DNA from: Mogibacterium timidum ATCC 33093
GTDB lineage: Bacteria; Bacillota; Clostridia; Peptostreptococcales; Anaerovoracaceae
Assembly (NCBI RefSeq): GCF_000525775.1
Contig: NZ_JALU01000013.1
Coordinates: 1 to 41,969, forward strand
Direction: 5' to 3'
Length of the DNA: 41,969 bases
Shown: piece after piece, positions 30,364 through 39,955 of the stretch
How positions within the stretch are numbered: position 1 is the first letter of the stretch
How the letters are laid out: the number at the start of each line of letters is the position of its first letter
Made by a program: the position numbers and the translations under genes
Notes under the pieces: model-generated
The model's database searches: none
What the model was told of the DNA's origin: nothing
What the model saw: only the letters and a program-made list of their open reading frames with translations

Positions 30364-33216
30364 GTGGAGAAAAATATCGTAATAAAGGGAGCGAGGGAGA
30401 ATAATCTCAAGAGCGTCGATCTCACAATTCCGCGCGATAGGATGATTGTATTTACAGGGCTTTCAGGCTCAGGTAAATCCTCGCTTGCCTTCGACACCAT
30501 ATATGCGGAGGGACAAAAGAAATACGTCGAATCACTGTCATCGTACGCGAGGCAGTTCCTCGGACTCATGAAAAAGCCGGATGTGCAGCTGATAGAAGGG
30601 CTATCGCCTGCCATCTCTATTGACCAAAAGACTACCAACAAGAATCCCAGATCGACTGTAGGAACGGTCACGGAGATCTATGACTATCTGAGACTGCTGT
30701 ACGCCCGAGTAGGTATTCCCCACTGTCCGGTATGCGGCAGAGTGATATCCAGCCAGTCGATCGATACGATTGTGGATCATATCATGGCGCATGAAGAGGG
30801 CACGCGCATGACTGTTCTTGCACCTGTCATCAAGGGTCGCAAGGGCGAGCACAAGAACGTAATCTCGCGTATCAAGCGAGACGGGTACATCAGGGTCAGG
30901 CTGGACGGCGAGATGAGGAGGTTGGACGAGCAGGAGGAGTTCAAGCTCAACAAGAACGTCAAGCATTCGATCGATATAGTCATCGACAGAGTTGTGCTCA
31001 GAGCTGAGAATCGCAGCCGTATCGCTGAAGCGGTTGAGCTTGCAGTCATGGAAGGCGAGGGCGTTACAGACGTACTCTTTCGGCAGAAGAACGATGACGG
31101 TACAGCCGGGGAATACGAGGAGACTTTTAGCACGCTGCTGGCTTGTCCGGAACACGGAGTGGGTATTGAGGAGATGGAACCCAGGATGTTCTCGTTCAAT
31201 GCACCTTATGGATCCTGCGAGACATGCACTGGCCTCGGCTTTACTCTCAAAATAGATGACGAGAATGTCGTAACCGATCCGGACAAGAGCATACTTGAAG
31301 GCGCTATGGGACAGGTGTTCTCGACGATGGACGCTATGGGCTTCTACAGGCAGATGCTCAATCAGCTGGCGAAGGATCACAATACGGATTTGTCCGTTGC
31401 ATATAGGAATCTGCCAATTGAGTTCAAAAACGATTTGCTGCACGGAACCGGGGAGCGCAAGCTCAAATACACATACACCAGCAAGTCCGGCCGTGTCTCG
31501 CATATGAACCACACCTTTGAAGGCGTAATTCCCAGCCTTGAGCGCAGATACGGTGAGACAAATTCCGACTATATCAAGGAGAAAATCGCCGGTATGATGA
31601 CTGAGGCTGTTTGTCCGACCTGCCACGGCCGGAAGCTCAAGGATACAGTCTTGGCTGTAACTGTCGGCGGCAAGAACATCATCGAGCTGACTGACCTGTC
31701 AGTTGAGTCTGCTATCGAATTTTTTGACAACCTGGAGCTGACTCCCAGGGAGCAGCAGATTTCCAAGCTTATCACCAAAGAGATAAGGGAGAGGCTGCAT
31801 TTTCTCAAACAGGTGGGGCTCGGATATCTGACACTGTCGCGTGCCGCAGGCACGCTGTCCGGTGGTGAATCTCAGCGCATCCGCTTGGCTACTCAGATAG
31901 GATCGGGTCTCATCGGCGTATTGTATATTCTGGACGAGCCTTCTATTGGGCTTCACCAGCGAGACAACGACAAGCTGCTGGGTGCACTCAGAAACCTGAC
32001 TGATATGGGCAACACGCTGGTCATCGTAGAACACGATGAGGATACTATGTATGCTGCCGACCATATCGTCGATATAGGACCCGGAGCAGGCATTAACGGC
32101 GGCGAGCTGGTGGTTCAGGGAACTGTCGACGATATCAAGGCGTGCAAGCGCTCTATAACCGGACAGTTTCTGTCCGGTACGCGCAAGATTGAAGTTCCTG
32201 AGACGAGGCGAGCCGGTAACGGAGAAAACCTTGAAATCATCGGTGCTAAGCAGAACAACCTCAAGAACATCGATGTCAAAATTCCGGTCGGAAAGCTAGT
32301 GTGCGTTACCGGCGTGTCCGGCTCCGGCAAATCCTCTCTTGTAAATGAAATCCTTTACAAGGGAGTTGCGAGTGTTACGAATAAAGTTCAGGTTAAGCCC
32401 GGTGCGCACAAGGAAATTTGCGGTATCGGGCACTTCGATAAGGTCATCGACATCGATCAGTCCCCAATCGGACGTACACCTCGCTCCAATCCGGCGACGT
32501 ATACGGGCATGTTCGATTCTGTTAGGGATCTGTTTGCACAGATGCCGGAGGCTAAGATGCGCGGATATCAGAAGGGTCGGTTTAGCTTCAATGTGAAGGG
32601 CGGCCGTTGTGAAGCCTGCCGCGGTGATGGAATTACCAAGGTGGAGATGCACTTCCTGCCGGATGTGTACGTGCCGTGTGAGGTCTGCGGCGGTGCCAGA
32701 TACAACCACGAGACACTTGAGGTTAAATACAAGGGAAAGAATATCTCGGAAGTACTAGACATGAGCGTAACGGAGGCTTTGCCGTTCTTCGAAAACCACA
32801 GATCTATAGAGAAGTACCTTAAGACGCTCGATGATGTCGGGCTCGGATACATCAAACTGGGGCAGCCTTCGACTCAGCTGTCAGGCGGAGAGGCACAGAG
32901 AATCAAGCTGGCAACTGAATTGTCCAAAAAGAGCACCGGCAAAACCCTGTATATTCTGGATGAACCGACTACAGGTCTGCACTTTGCCGACGTGGAGAAG
33001 CTGATGTATGTGCTCAACAGATTGGTTGATGAGGGAAATACTGTAGTCGTGATTGAACACAACCTGGATGTGATCAAATGTGCTGACCATATTATCGATC
33101 TCGGACCGGAGGGCGGCAGCGGTGGAGGAACCGTCGTAGCTACCGGAACGCCGGAGGAGGTTGCAAGCTGTGATGATTCATTTACAGGCCTGTACCTCAA
33201 AAAGATGCTGAAATAG
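30364..33216 (+). CDS. uvrA: Excinuclease ABC subunit A
   Basis: Lesion-recognition ATPase of nucleotide excision repair, about 950 residues, dimeric. Two ABC modules carry Walker [14 protein letters not shown] (about residue 32) and [13 protein letters not shown] (about 650), signatures [12 protein letters not shown] and [12 protein letters not shown], and Walker [12 protein letters not shown] and [11 protein letters not shown]. Zinc modules show [16 protein letters not shown], then CEACRGDG and CEVCGG. I start it at GTG 30364 because AAAGGA (30351-30356) is 7 nt upstream and the protein then opens [20 protein letters not shown] as in relatives; ATG 30349 is the alternative. Confidence 0.97.
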   Translation: MEKNIVIKGARENNLKSVDLTIPRDRMIVFTGLSGSGKSSLAFDTIYAEGQKKYVESLSSYARQFLGLMKKPDVQLIEGLSPAISIDQKTTNKNPRSTVGTVTEIYDYLRLLYARVGIPHCPVCGRVISSQSIDTIVDHIMAHEEGTRMTVLAPVIKGRKGEHKNVISRIKRDGYIRVRLDGEMRRLDEQEEFKLNKNVKHSIDIVIDRVVLRAENRSRIAEAVELAVMEGEGVTDVLFRQKNDDGTAGEYEETFSTLLACPEHGVGIEEMEPRMFSFNAPYGSCETCTGLGFTLKIDDENVVTDPDKSILEGAMGQVFSTMDAMGFYRQMLNQLAKDHNTDLSVAYRNLPIEFKNDLLHGTGERKLKYTYTSKSGRVSHMNHTFEGVIPSLERRYGETNSDYIKEKIAGMMTEAVCPTCHGRKLKDTVLAVTVGGKNIIELTDLSVESAIEFFDNLELTPREQQISKLITKEIRERLHFLKQVGLGYLTLSRAAGTLSGGESQRIRLATQIGSGLIGVLYILDEPSIGLHQRDNDKLLGALRNLTDMGNTLVIVEHDEDTMYAADHIVDIGPGAGINGGELVVQGTVDDIKACKRSITGQFLSGTRKIEVPETRRAGNGENLEIIGAKQNNLKNIDVKIPVGKLVCVTGVSGSGKSSLVNEILYKGVASVTNKVQVKPGAHKEICGIGHFDKVIDIDQSPIGRTPRSNPATYTGMFDSVRDLFAQMPEAKMRGYQKGRFSFNVKGGRCEACRGDGITKVEMHFLPDVYVPCEVCGGARYNHETLEVKYKGKNISEVLDMSVTEALPFFENHRSIEKYLKTLDDVGLGYIKLGQPSTQLSGGEAQRIKLATELSKKSTGKTLYILDEPTTGLHFADVEKLMYVLNRLVDEGNTVVVIEHNLDVIKCADHIIDLGPEGGSGGGTVVATGTPEEVASCDDSFTGLYLKKMLK

Positions 33217-33227
33217 CAATATAGTAA

Positions 33228-33271
33228 CCGCCGCAGCTATTGAAAGCTCCATAGCTGCGGCGGCTTTTTTT
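33228..33271 (+). terminator. Terminator after uvrA
   Basis: CCGCCGCAGCTAT (33228-33240) and ATAGCTGCGGCGG (33251-33263) form a perfect 13-bp stem with a 10-nt loop, then a T-run to 33271. The AT-rich rest up to 33420 holds nothing recognisable. Confidence 0.93.
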
Positions 33272-33420
33272 GTGAGTTCCGTTACACCGGAAATTGACCG
33301 TGTTTTAATTCACGATAATTGTTGCAGATACAAATGTCAATAATAAAAACTGATGATAATAATTGATTTGTTTAATTCCACAACTAAATAAAAAATAAAT
33401 TATTAACAAGAACAAAAGTA

Positions 33421-33449
33421 TTGCTTGTCGACAGTCTTTGCTTTAAAAT
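33421..33449 (+). promoter_or_regulatory. Promoter of the AGCS symporter gene
   Basis: TTGCTT (33421-33426) and TAAAAT (33444-33449) with 17 bp between, about 30 nt before the AGGAGGT binding site. Confidence 0.55.
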
Positions 33450-33486
33450 TAATACATATTCTTTGTTTTATATACAGGAGGTATAT

Positions 33487-34884
33487 ATGCTTAACACGAT
33501 TGCAAGTATCAATGACTCGGTCAATGCTTTCATTTGGGGCGTCCCATCGATGATATGCATTATGGGAGTCGGAATTTGGCTGACATGTAGATCAGGCTTC
33601 CTACAGTTTAGAAAGTTCGGATACACACTGAAGCACACCTTCGGTGCAATGTTCAACAAGAAGGAAGCAGGAGATGGGGCGTTAACATCATTCCAGTCGG
33701 TTTGTACCGCGCTTGCGGGCACCGTAGGTACTGGTAATATCGCCGGTGTCGCCGGAGCCATCGCGTTGGGCGGTCCCGGAGCAGTATTTTGGATGTGGAT
33801 ATCGGCGCTGCTGGGTATGTGCACCAAGTTTGCTGAGGTTACTCTCGCAGTGCACTTCAGAGAACGTAACGACCACGGTGACTGGGTCGGCGGACCTATG
33901 TACTATATCAAGAATGGTCTGGGTAAGAGATGGGGATGGCTGGCTGCGCTCTACTCCATATTTGGAATTCTCACCGTATTCGGAACAGGAAATGCGACAC
34001 AGGTTAACACCATTACGACAGCCATCGATTCGGCACTGGTATCGACAGGAGCAGTTTCAGAAAAGGTTCCCGGTGGTGTAAATCTATTCATCGGAATTCT
34101 CATCACTATCATGGTTCTCATCATCCTTATCGGCGGTATCAAGAGAATAGGAAGTGTAACAGAGAAGCTCGTGCCGTTCATGGCGCTTTACTACATAATC
34201 TTTGGACTTCTCGTTGTGATATTCAACTACAAGAACCTGCCGGGAGTAATCGAATCGATCTTTGGCGGTGCATTCTCGCCTAGAGCTATAACCGGCGGTG
34301 TTGTCGGATCGATGTTTATGGCCATGCGAAGAGGTGTATCGAGAGGTATATTCTCCAATGAGGCCGGACTCGGTACCGGATCAATCGCTCACTCAGCCGC
34401 TGACGTTGAGCACCCGGTACAGCAGGGCCTGTGGGGCATCTTCGAGGTGTTTGCAGACACAATTGTAATCTGCACTATCACAGCTCTGGTAATTCTCTGT
34501 AGCGGAATCAAGGTTAACTACGGAGAAACGGCAGGTGCCGAACTGACTATCTCAGGCTTCACGGCTACATTTGGCAGTTGGGTGTCCGTAATGCTGGCAG
34601 TAGCTCTTTGCTGCTTTGCCTTCTCCACCATTCTCGGCTGGGGCCTTTACGGATCGCGCTGCATAGAGTACTTGCTCGGCAAGGGCGCAATCAAGCCGTT
34701 TATCATCGTATACTCGCTGGTTGCTATCATCGGAGCCACGATGGATCTGGGCTTGATCTGGAGCATTGCCGATACATTTAACGGTCTGATGGTAATCCCT
34801 AACCTGATTGCGGTATTCCTGCTATCAGGCACGGTAATAAAGCTGACCAAGGATTACTTCGGAAGATACAAGTCTGAAAAATAG
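33487..34884 (+). CDS. alsT: Alanine/glycine:cation symporter (AGCS family)
   Basis: A sodium- or proton-coupled importer of alanine or glycine, 465 residues, about ten to eleven spans. Signatures are FQSVCTALAGTVGTGNIAGV, then GPGAVFWMWISALLGMCTKF with AEVTLAV, and RGVSRGIFSNEAGLGTGSIA, all standard for AgcS/AlsT. AGGAGGT precedes ATG 33487; the frame extends upstream to 33421 through the promoter, so that is not the start. Monocistronic, ended by the stem at 34915-34946. Confidence 0.94.
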   Translation: MLNTIASINDSVNAFIWGVPSMICIMGVGIWLTCRSGFLQFRKFGYTLKHTFGAMFNKKEAGDGALTSFQSVCTALAGTVGTGNIAGVAGAIALGGPGAVFWMWISALLGMCTKFAEVTLAVHFRERNDHGDWVGGPMYYIKNGLGKRWGWLAALYSIFGILTVFGTGNATQVNTITTAIDSALVSTGAVSEKVPGGVNLFIGILITIMVLIILIGGIKRIGSVTEKLVPFMALYYIIFGLLVVIFNYKNLPGVIESIFGGAFSPRAITGGVVGSMFMAMRRGVSRGIFSNEAGLGTGSIAHSAADVEHPVQQGLWGIFEVFADTIVICTITALVILCSGIKVNYGETAGAELTISGFTATFGSWVSVMLAVALCCFAFSTILGWGLYGSRCIEYLLGKGAIKPFIIVYSLVAIIGATMDLGLIWSIADTFNGLMVIPNLIAVFLLSGTVIKLTKDYFGRYKSEK

Positions 34885-34914
34885 AACTTAATTTCAACAA
34901 AATAAATATCATGA

Positions 34915-34946
34915 AGGGACTCTCGTTCGTATGGGCGAGGGTCTCT
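34915..34946 (+). terminator. Stem-loop after the AGCS gene
   Basis: AGGGACTCTCG (34915-34925) pairs with CGAGGGTCTCT (34936-34946) over 11 bp including two G-U pairs. The tail ATTTAT is only moderately T-rich. Confidence 0.7.
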
Positions 34947-35046
34947 ATTTATATCAGGAGTGTTACGGAAGATTTCCAGAGGGTAGATCAGTCATGTGTA
35001 TGAGTGGATATGATCTCTCAAAATCCGCATTTTTAGTGATTTAGTG

Positions 35047-35140
35047 TATAATATTGAATTACAATTGATAGTTGCAACTGTGAGTTGACAAATTTCCAAG
35101 TATAGTTGGTGGTGAAGAGGACGGTGCTACCATAAGATGA
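35047..35140 (+). promoter_or_regulatory. Control region upstream of the XRE regulator
   Basis: The gap 34947-35263 has a perfect TATAAT (35047-35052) and, just downstream, the palindrome AGTTGCAACT near 35070. Two further AGTTG copies occur within about 45 bp. They may be operator sites of the XRE protein itself. The leader from there to the gene is about 180 nt and shows no obvious fold. Confidence 0.45.
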
Positions 35141-35263
35141 AACCGTAGAACGCAGCTGCTCTATCAAATGAAAATAATATCAATGAGCGAGAAACTCGAA
35201 AGAAATATGATAATGAGGAACTTCATATATCAATTATGATAAGAAGCTTAACAGGGGGGCATG

Positions 35264-36289
35264 ATGATAATCGCAGAGAAAATAATGAGTCTGCGTAAGC
35301 AGTATGGGTGGAGTCAAGAGGAATTGGCAGACCTTATCGGTGTATCGAGACAGTCTGTATCGAAATGGGAATCGGCAGCATCGATACCCGATATACAGAA
35401 GATAATCAAGATGAGCGAAGTTTTTGGGGTGTCGATAGACTATCTGTTAAAGGATGAAATTGATTTACCGGAAACATCTCAGGTCGAGAAGACTTCTGAT
35501 ATAGGAGCTGACAGTGAGAGCTCCGTCAAAAGCGTATCGCTCGAAGAAGCTAATGATTATCTTGATGCGACACATAAGCAAGCATTAAGAACAGCCAGGG
35601 CAGTTGCTTTATTTATAATATCACCTGGTTTATATATAGCTGTGGGAGAAATGAACGGTGATCATGGAGAATCGTTTATTTATTCTCCTCTGTTGATGAT
35701 AGCCTTCGCTGCTATGTTGATTTTGATAGGAATAGGGGTGGCGATGTTAATAAAATCCCATTTCTCAATGTCTAAATATGAGTATCTGTCAAAGGAAGAG
35801 ATTAAACTCGGATATGGAGTAGAGGCGGCAGTAAAGCGCAGATATGCTCCTGTCCAAGAGGTAATGGGACACAGCATTGCTGTTGGTGTCTTCTTATGTA
35901 TAGTCGGATTACTTCCTGTTTTCGTATTTAATATGGGCGGACAATTCAGAACGGAGATAGCAGTTATGGCAATACCTCTTACTTTAATGATGGTAGCAAT
36001 TGCTGTACATACATTTGTAAGAGTCGGAATTATCAACGGGGGCTATAAGAAGCTGCTTCAAGAAGTTGATTACACACCGGAGAATAAACGTGCAGAAGAG
36101 AGGATGGCACCATTTGCAGGTGCGTATTGGACAGCAGTAACAGCTATATATATGATACAGAGTTTTTTGCTCGGCAACTGGGGTAGAAGCTGGGTTGTCT
36201 GGCCGATTGCCGGAGTGTTGTTTGGCTTTATCTATACGGTATATGAAGCGTATATAAAAAAGAAAGATTCGGATAAGAAAGGATATTGA
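35264..36289 (+). CDS. Membrane-bound XRE-family transcriptional regulator
   Basis: A 341-residue protein with an N-terminal helix-turn-helix (residues 4-60; LRKQYGWSQEELADLIGVSR with QSVSKWESAASIPDIQKIIK) and a long C-terminal part with about six hydrophobic spans (roughly 110-135, 140-170, 200-225, 230-255, 280-300 and 305-325). So the DNA-binding head is held at the membrane. Such proteins are common in Firmicutes, with unknown signals. A G-rich binding site (35253-35258) favours ATG 35264 over 35261. No obvious target sits beside it other than the flanking amino-acid carriers. Confidence 0.85.
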   Translation: MIIAEKIMSLRKQYGWSQEELADLIGVSRQSVSKWESAASIPDIQKIIKMSEVFGVSIDYLLKDEIDLPETSQVEKTSDIGADSESSVKSVSLEEANDYLDATHKQALRTARAVALFIISPGLYIAVGEMNGDHGESFIYSPLLMIAFAAMLILIGIGVAMLIKSHFSMSKYEYLSKEEIKLGYGVEAAVKRRYAPVQEVMGHSIAVGVFLCIVGLLPVFVFNMGGQFRTEIAVMAIPLTLMMVAIAVHTFVRVGIINGGYKKLLQEVDYTPENKRAEERMAPFAGAYWTAVTAIYMIQSFLLGNWGRSWVVWPIAGVLFGFIYTVYEAYIKKKDSDKKGY

Positions 36290-36300
36290 CCGCAAATTAG

Positions 36301-36337
36301 AACTCCCTCTGAAGAATAAACTTCAAAGGGAGTTTTT
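36301..36337. terminator. Two-way terminator between XRE gene and brnQ
   Basis: AACTCCCTCTGAAG (36301-36314) and CTTCAAAGGGAGTT (36321-36334) pair with one mismatch, followed by a T-run. It serves the two convergent genes. Confidence 0.85.
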
Positions 36338-36371
36338 ATTTACATGTATTAATTTATAGCTGTGAATCAGA

Positions 36372-37730
36372 TCAAGCTGCCGCCGTCCCCTTGACCTTCT
36401 TGGATGCGTAGAACACGAGTCCGATTACGAAGCCGATTACTGCAGGCACTACCCAGTCCATTCCGATATCGGAGAATGGCAGGAAATCGCCGACTGCTTT
36501 TACAAATCCGTCCAGATGAAGTGCGGAAACTGTTCCTGCAGGAAGGCTCTTAACGCCATCGAATATCGCAGGTAGCATTGTGAAGCCGATTGTCCACCTG
36601 TATACGACCGTGTGGTAATTGTACAGTCCGCCGATGATGCTTATCAGGATGATAACGATCGTCAGCGGATACAGGAACATCAGCATCGGTACGGAGTAAG
36701 CGATGATCTTGACCAGTCCGAAGTTGGCAAATGTGAACGAGATGATCGTGAAGATTATTGCCCATGTCTTATACGACAGCCGGTTAGGAAACATCTCTCC
36801 AAATGTCTCTGCACAAGCAGTTACAAGTCCGATTGCCGTCTTGAGGCAAGCCAGCGTGATCATAACTGCGAGGAAGAACGCGCCTATATTTCCGAAGTAG
36901 TGACCGGCTATTTTGTTGAGCAACGTTCCGCCATCCGGCTGGATGCTGAATATTCCTCTCGACTGAGCACCGGCGACTACCAGCGCCAGATAAATGAGAG
37001 CCATCAGCACGGCGCATCCGATGCTGGCTACTGCGGAAGCCTTAGCGATATTTTTAGGTTCCTTAACTCCGAGGTTTCTAACCGCATTGACTATGATGAT
37101 TCCAAATGCAAGAGATGCGAGAGCATCCATTGTGTTGTACCCTTCGAGGAAGCCTCTGAAGAACGGGTGTGACACATACTCTCCGGTGGGAGCAGCTACG
37201 TTAACAGAACCCATCGGCTTCACAAAGCACATGACGATAAGCACTGCCAGGAATACCAGGAATAGCGGATTGATGATCTTACCGACGTGGGTGAGTATAT
37301 CTGAAGGCTTGAGCGAGAACCACAGTACTGCTGCAAAGAAGCACAGGGAGAATATTCCGAGTACTAGCGGCGAATCCTTGTGGAGTGCCGGTACAAGCCC
37401 GACAGAATACGGAACGGTTGCGGTCCTTGGAAGAGCAAAGAACGGTCCTATTGTCAGATATAGAAGACAGGTGAAGAGCAAGCTGTATGGTCTGGATACC
37501 TTGCAGCCCAGATCATAGAGACCTTCACTACGCGACAAGGAAATCGCAATAATGCCAAGCAGCGGTAGGCCGACGCCGGTAATTACGAAACCAAGCGTAG
37601 CGCTAGCTGTGTGGTCGCCTGCCATCTGTCCCATGAGTGCCGGGAATATCAGATTTCCTGCTCCGAAGAATAGTCCGAAGAGGAGGGAGGCTAGAGCAAT
37701 GTAATCCTTCATAGTGAATTTTCTGTCCAT
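36372..37730 (-). CDS. brnQ: Branched-chain amino-acid transporter BrnQ (LIVCS family)
   Basis: A sodium-coupled leucine/isoleucine/valine importer of 452 residues with twelve predicted spans. The start region ALASLLFGLFFGAGNLIFPA and the following GPFFALPRTATVPYSVG are diagnostic for the family. ATG at 37730 (minus) opens MDRKFTMKDYIALASL; the binding site is AAAGGGG about 6 nt upstream. It is monocistronic with a good promoter, between the XRE regulator and the ABC pair. Confidence 0.94.
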   Translation of the reverse strand: MDRKFTMKDYIALASLLFGLFFGAGNLIFPALMGQMAGDHTASATLGFVITGVGLPLLGIIAISLSRSEGLYDLGCKVSRPYSLLFTCLLYLTIGPFFALPRTATVPYSVGLVPALHKDSPLVLGIFSLCFFAAVLWFSLKPSDILTHVGKIINPLFLVFLAVLIVMCFVKPMGSVNVAAPTGEYVSHPFFRGFLEGYNTMDALASLAFGIIIVNAVRNLGVKEPKNIAKASAVASIGCAVLMALIYLALVVAGAQSRGIFSIQPDGGTLLNKIAGHYFGNIGAFFLAVMITLACLKTAIGLVTACAETFGEMFPNRLSYKTWAIIFTIISFTFANFGLVKIIAYSVPMLMFLYPLTIVIILISIIGGLYNYHTVVYRWTIGFTMLPAIFDGVKSLPAGTVSALHLDGFVKAVGDFLPFSDIGMDWVVPAVIGFVIGLVFYASKKVKGTAAA

Positions 37731-37776
37731 TGGTATGTCCCCTTTTTAAAATATTTTTTAGTTTAAAACAATAAAG

Positions 37777-37805
37777 ATTGTAACATAGTTTATTAAATTT
37801 CACAA
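37777..37805 (-). promoter_or_regulatory. Promoter of brnQ
   Basis: Minus strand: TTGTGA (37800-37805), 17 bp, TACAAT (37777-37782) with an extended TGT. The surroundings are very AT-rich. Confidence 0.7.
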
Positions 37806-38212
37806 TATAGTTTGCGATTTTTTAAAATTATATCAAAAATTAATGCGCTTATATTGCTAAATAAGCCGAGAAAGTTATTTCACCTATCCTGCAGATTTCG
37901 GAGAAGCAGATAGCTGTCCCTGTATTTATTGAAACCGCATCCAATCAGTGAACAGCTAATGACAATAAAAGTTATCCGAAGTTATTGCATTTTTATAGAT
38001 GGGAGAGTATGCTAACATAAATGGTTAGAGTACACTAACTAACATCAAATGCATCTCTTTAATAAATATAAACGGTGTGCATATTAAATGTATTGCAGAG
38101 CTGTGCGGATTGAATTTCATAATACCTTAATCAATCTGTCGATGTTCGGCGTTTGCCGGGGTATTTCCGGGTTCTTTTATTTAATACAAAAAAGATTAGA
38201 GGAGGTTTAAGA
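37806..38212 (+). promoter_or_regulatory. Promoter, operator and long leader of the ABC pair
   Basis: TTGCAT (37985-37990) and TATGCT (38008-38013) are 17 bp apart. CTAAC (38012-38016), GTTAG (38024-38028) and CTAAC-TAAC (38035-38043) form overlapping inverted repeats across the -10 and start point; GTTAG-N6-CTAAC is the best palindrome. The leader to the gene is nearly 190 nt, with a small CGGC/GCCG hairpin near 38149. No regulator gene of suitable type is adjacent. The stretch 37806-37980 shows nothing I can name. Confidence 0.6.
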
Positions 38213-39955
38213 ATGGATACTTTTAGGAAGCTGTTCAGCTACGCCGAGGAACGCAAGGCTTGCATGATTGCAGCGATGATATTGTCGGGTGTGGCAACGA
38301 TACTGTCTTTTATCCCCTATTATTTTCTATGGCAGATGCTAAATGAGATAACGGGAAATGCCGACCGGACGTTGATCAGCAAGCTGTCATATCTAATATT
38401 CGGAACTACAATTTTATATACTGTCGTGTATCTATCAGCACTTTTATTCAGCCATTTATTCGCCTTTAGGCTTGAAACAAATATGAGGAAGAAGGGCTTA
38501 AATGCGCTGCTTGACGCTTCATTTTCGTTCTTTGATATGAACCCGTCAGGCCGCACGCGAAAGATTATAGATGATAATTCTTCAAATACGCATACGATTG
38601 TAGCACATATGCTGCCTGATTCTGTAAACGCAGTGCTGTTTCCGATATGTCTGTTGGTTATTTCATTTATGGTTAGCAGGTATGTTGGAATACTGATAAT
38701 ATTAGCAGTGATTGCGGCAAGCATATGCTTTAAATTCATGTATTCAGATCCCGATATGATGAAGGATTACATGGGAGCCCTGGAAGATATCAACTCGGAG
38801 ACGGTTGAATATGTCAGGGGGATACAGGTGATCAAGATATTTGATATGGTTGTTGAATCCTTCGAGAGGCTTTACAAATCAATTATCAGATATTCTGATG
38901 TAGTTAACAGGCAATGCCAGATGTGCAAGAGACCCTATGTTGCCTTTCAGACCTGCATGCTGTGCTTGGCGGCACTCATTATACCTGTTGCCCTTAAGCT
39001 GTTGCCAAATGCATCCAATATAAGTGAAGTGATAAGTCTTGTTGTGTTCTTTGCATCCTTCTCGGGACTTCTGATGAATGCCTTTGTTAAGGTGATGTTC
39101 TTCAGCAAGAATTTTGAACTGGCAAAGGATGCCATTGACAAGCTCGAGGGTCTTTTCGATGAAATGGACAGGGATAAGCTTTCCCACGGGAAGGTCGAGT
39201 CAATGACGAGCTATGACATTGAATTTGACAACGTGACATTCAGCTATGAAGAAGGCGTTGATGTACTAAAGGATTTCAATCTAAAGCTTGCGGGAGGCAG
39301 AAGATATGCGCTGGTGGGATCATCCGGCAGCGGTAAATCCACGATTGCCAAGCTTGCATCAGGATTTTACCCGGTAGTAAGCGGACATCTCAGAATCGGC
39401 GGGGTTGATATCACAGAATATAAAAGTGAAACACTTGAGCGCGGGATTGCTTTTGTGTTTCAAAATGCCAAGCTGTTTAAGACAAGCATTTATGAGAATG
39501 TGAGAATAGGTAAACCGGGATGCAAGCATGAAGAGGTTATGCAGGCTCTTGAATATGCGATGTGCGGGAACATCATCGATAAATTCGAGGAACGGGAAAA
39601 CACGATTATAGGCGCCGAGGGAGTTCATTTATCGGGTGGTGAGACTCAGAGAATTGCGATTGCCAGAGCCATACTTAAGGATGCTCCAATCATAATCCTT
39701 GATGAGGCGAGCGCTGCCAGCGATCCGGAGAATGAATATGAGATGCAGCAGGCCTTTTCAAAGCTTATGGAAGGTAAAACCGTGATTATGATTGCACATA
39801 GGCTTTCCAGTATCAGGAATGTTGATGAAATACTTGTTATTGAAGACGGCAAGGTATCCGAACGAGGCCCGCATGATGAGCTTATGTCAACAGACAGCAA
39901 GTACAAGAGCTTACAGCAGCTGTATAATCAGGCGAATGAATGGAGGCTATCATAA
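38213..39955 (+). CDS. ABC transporter, fused permease-ATPase, subunit 1
   Basis: A half-transporter of 580 residues: six membrane spans (about 15-310), then an ATPase domain (335-580) with Walker A GSSGSGKSTIAKL at about 366, Q-loop VFQNAKLF, signature LSGGETQRIAIARA, Walker B IIILDEASAASDPENE and switch MIAHRLSSI. AGAGGAGG (38199-38206) places the start at ATG 38213. It is co-translated with the next gene (TAATG), so the two should form a heterodimer. The closest architecture is the paired exporter-fold transporters that include multidrug pumps and the IrtAB/YbtPQ siderophore importers; direction and substrate are not readable. Confidence 0.9.
   Translation: MDTFRKLFSYAEERKACMIAAMILSGVATILSFIPYYFLWQMLNEITGNADRTLISKLSYLIFGTTILYTVVYLSALLFSHLFAFRLETNMRKKGLNALLDASFSFFDMNPSGRTRKIIDDNSSNTHTIVAHMLPDSVNAVLFPICLLVISFMVSRYVGILIILAVIAASICFKFMYSDPDMMKDYMGALEDINSETVEYVRGIQVIKIFDMVVESFERLYKSIIRYSDVVNRQCQMCKRPYVAFQTCMLCLAALIIPVALKLLPNASNISEVISLVVFFASFSGLLMNAFVKVMFFSKNFELAKDAIDKLEGLFDEMDRDKLSHGKVESMTSYDIEFDNVTFSYEEGVDVLKDFNLKLAGGRRYALVGSSGSGKSTIAKLASGFYPVVSGHLRIGGVDITEYKSETLERGIAFVFQNAKLFKTSIYENVRIGKPGCKHEEVMQALEYAMCGNIIDKFEERENTIIGAEGVHLSGGETQRIAIARAILKDAPIIILDEASAASDPENEYEMQQAFSKLMEGKTVIMIAHRLSSIRNVDEILVIEDGKVSERGPHDELMSTDSKYKSLQQLYNQANEWRLS

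Noticed and set aside
38053-38120. Fragment reading IAELCGLN-like, reminiscent of a helix-turn-helix, upstream of the ABC pair
   Set aside because: Only about 15 codons before a stop, with no flanking similarity; not enough to call a pseudogene of the missing regulator.
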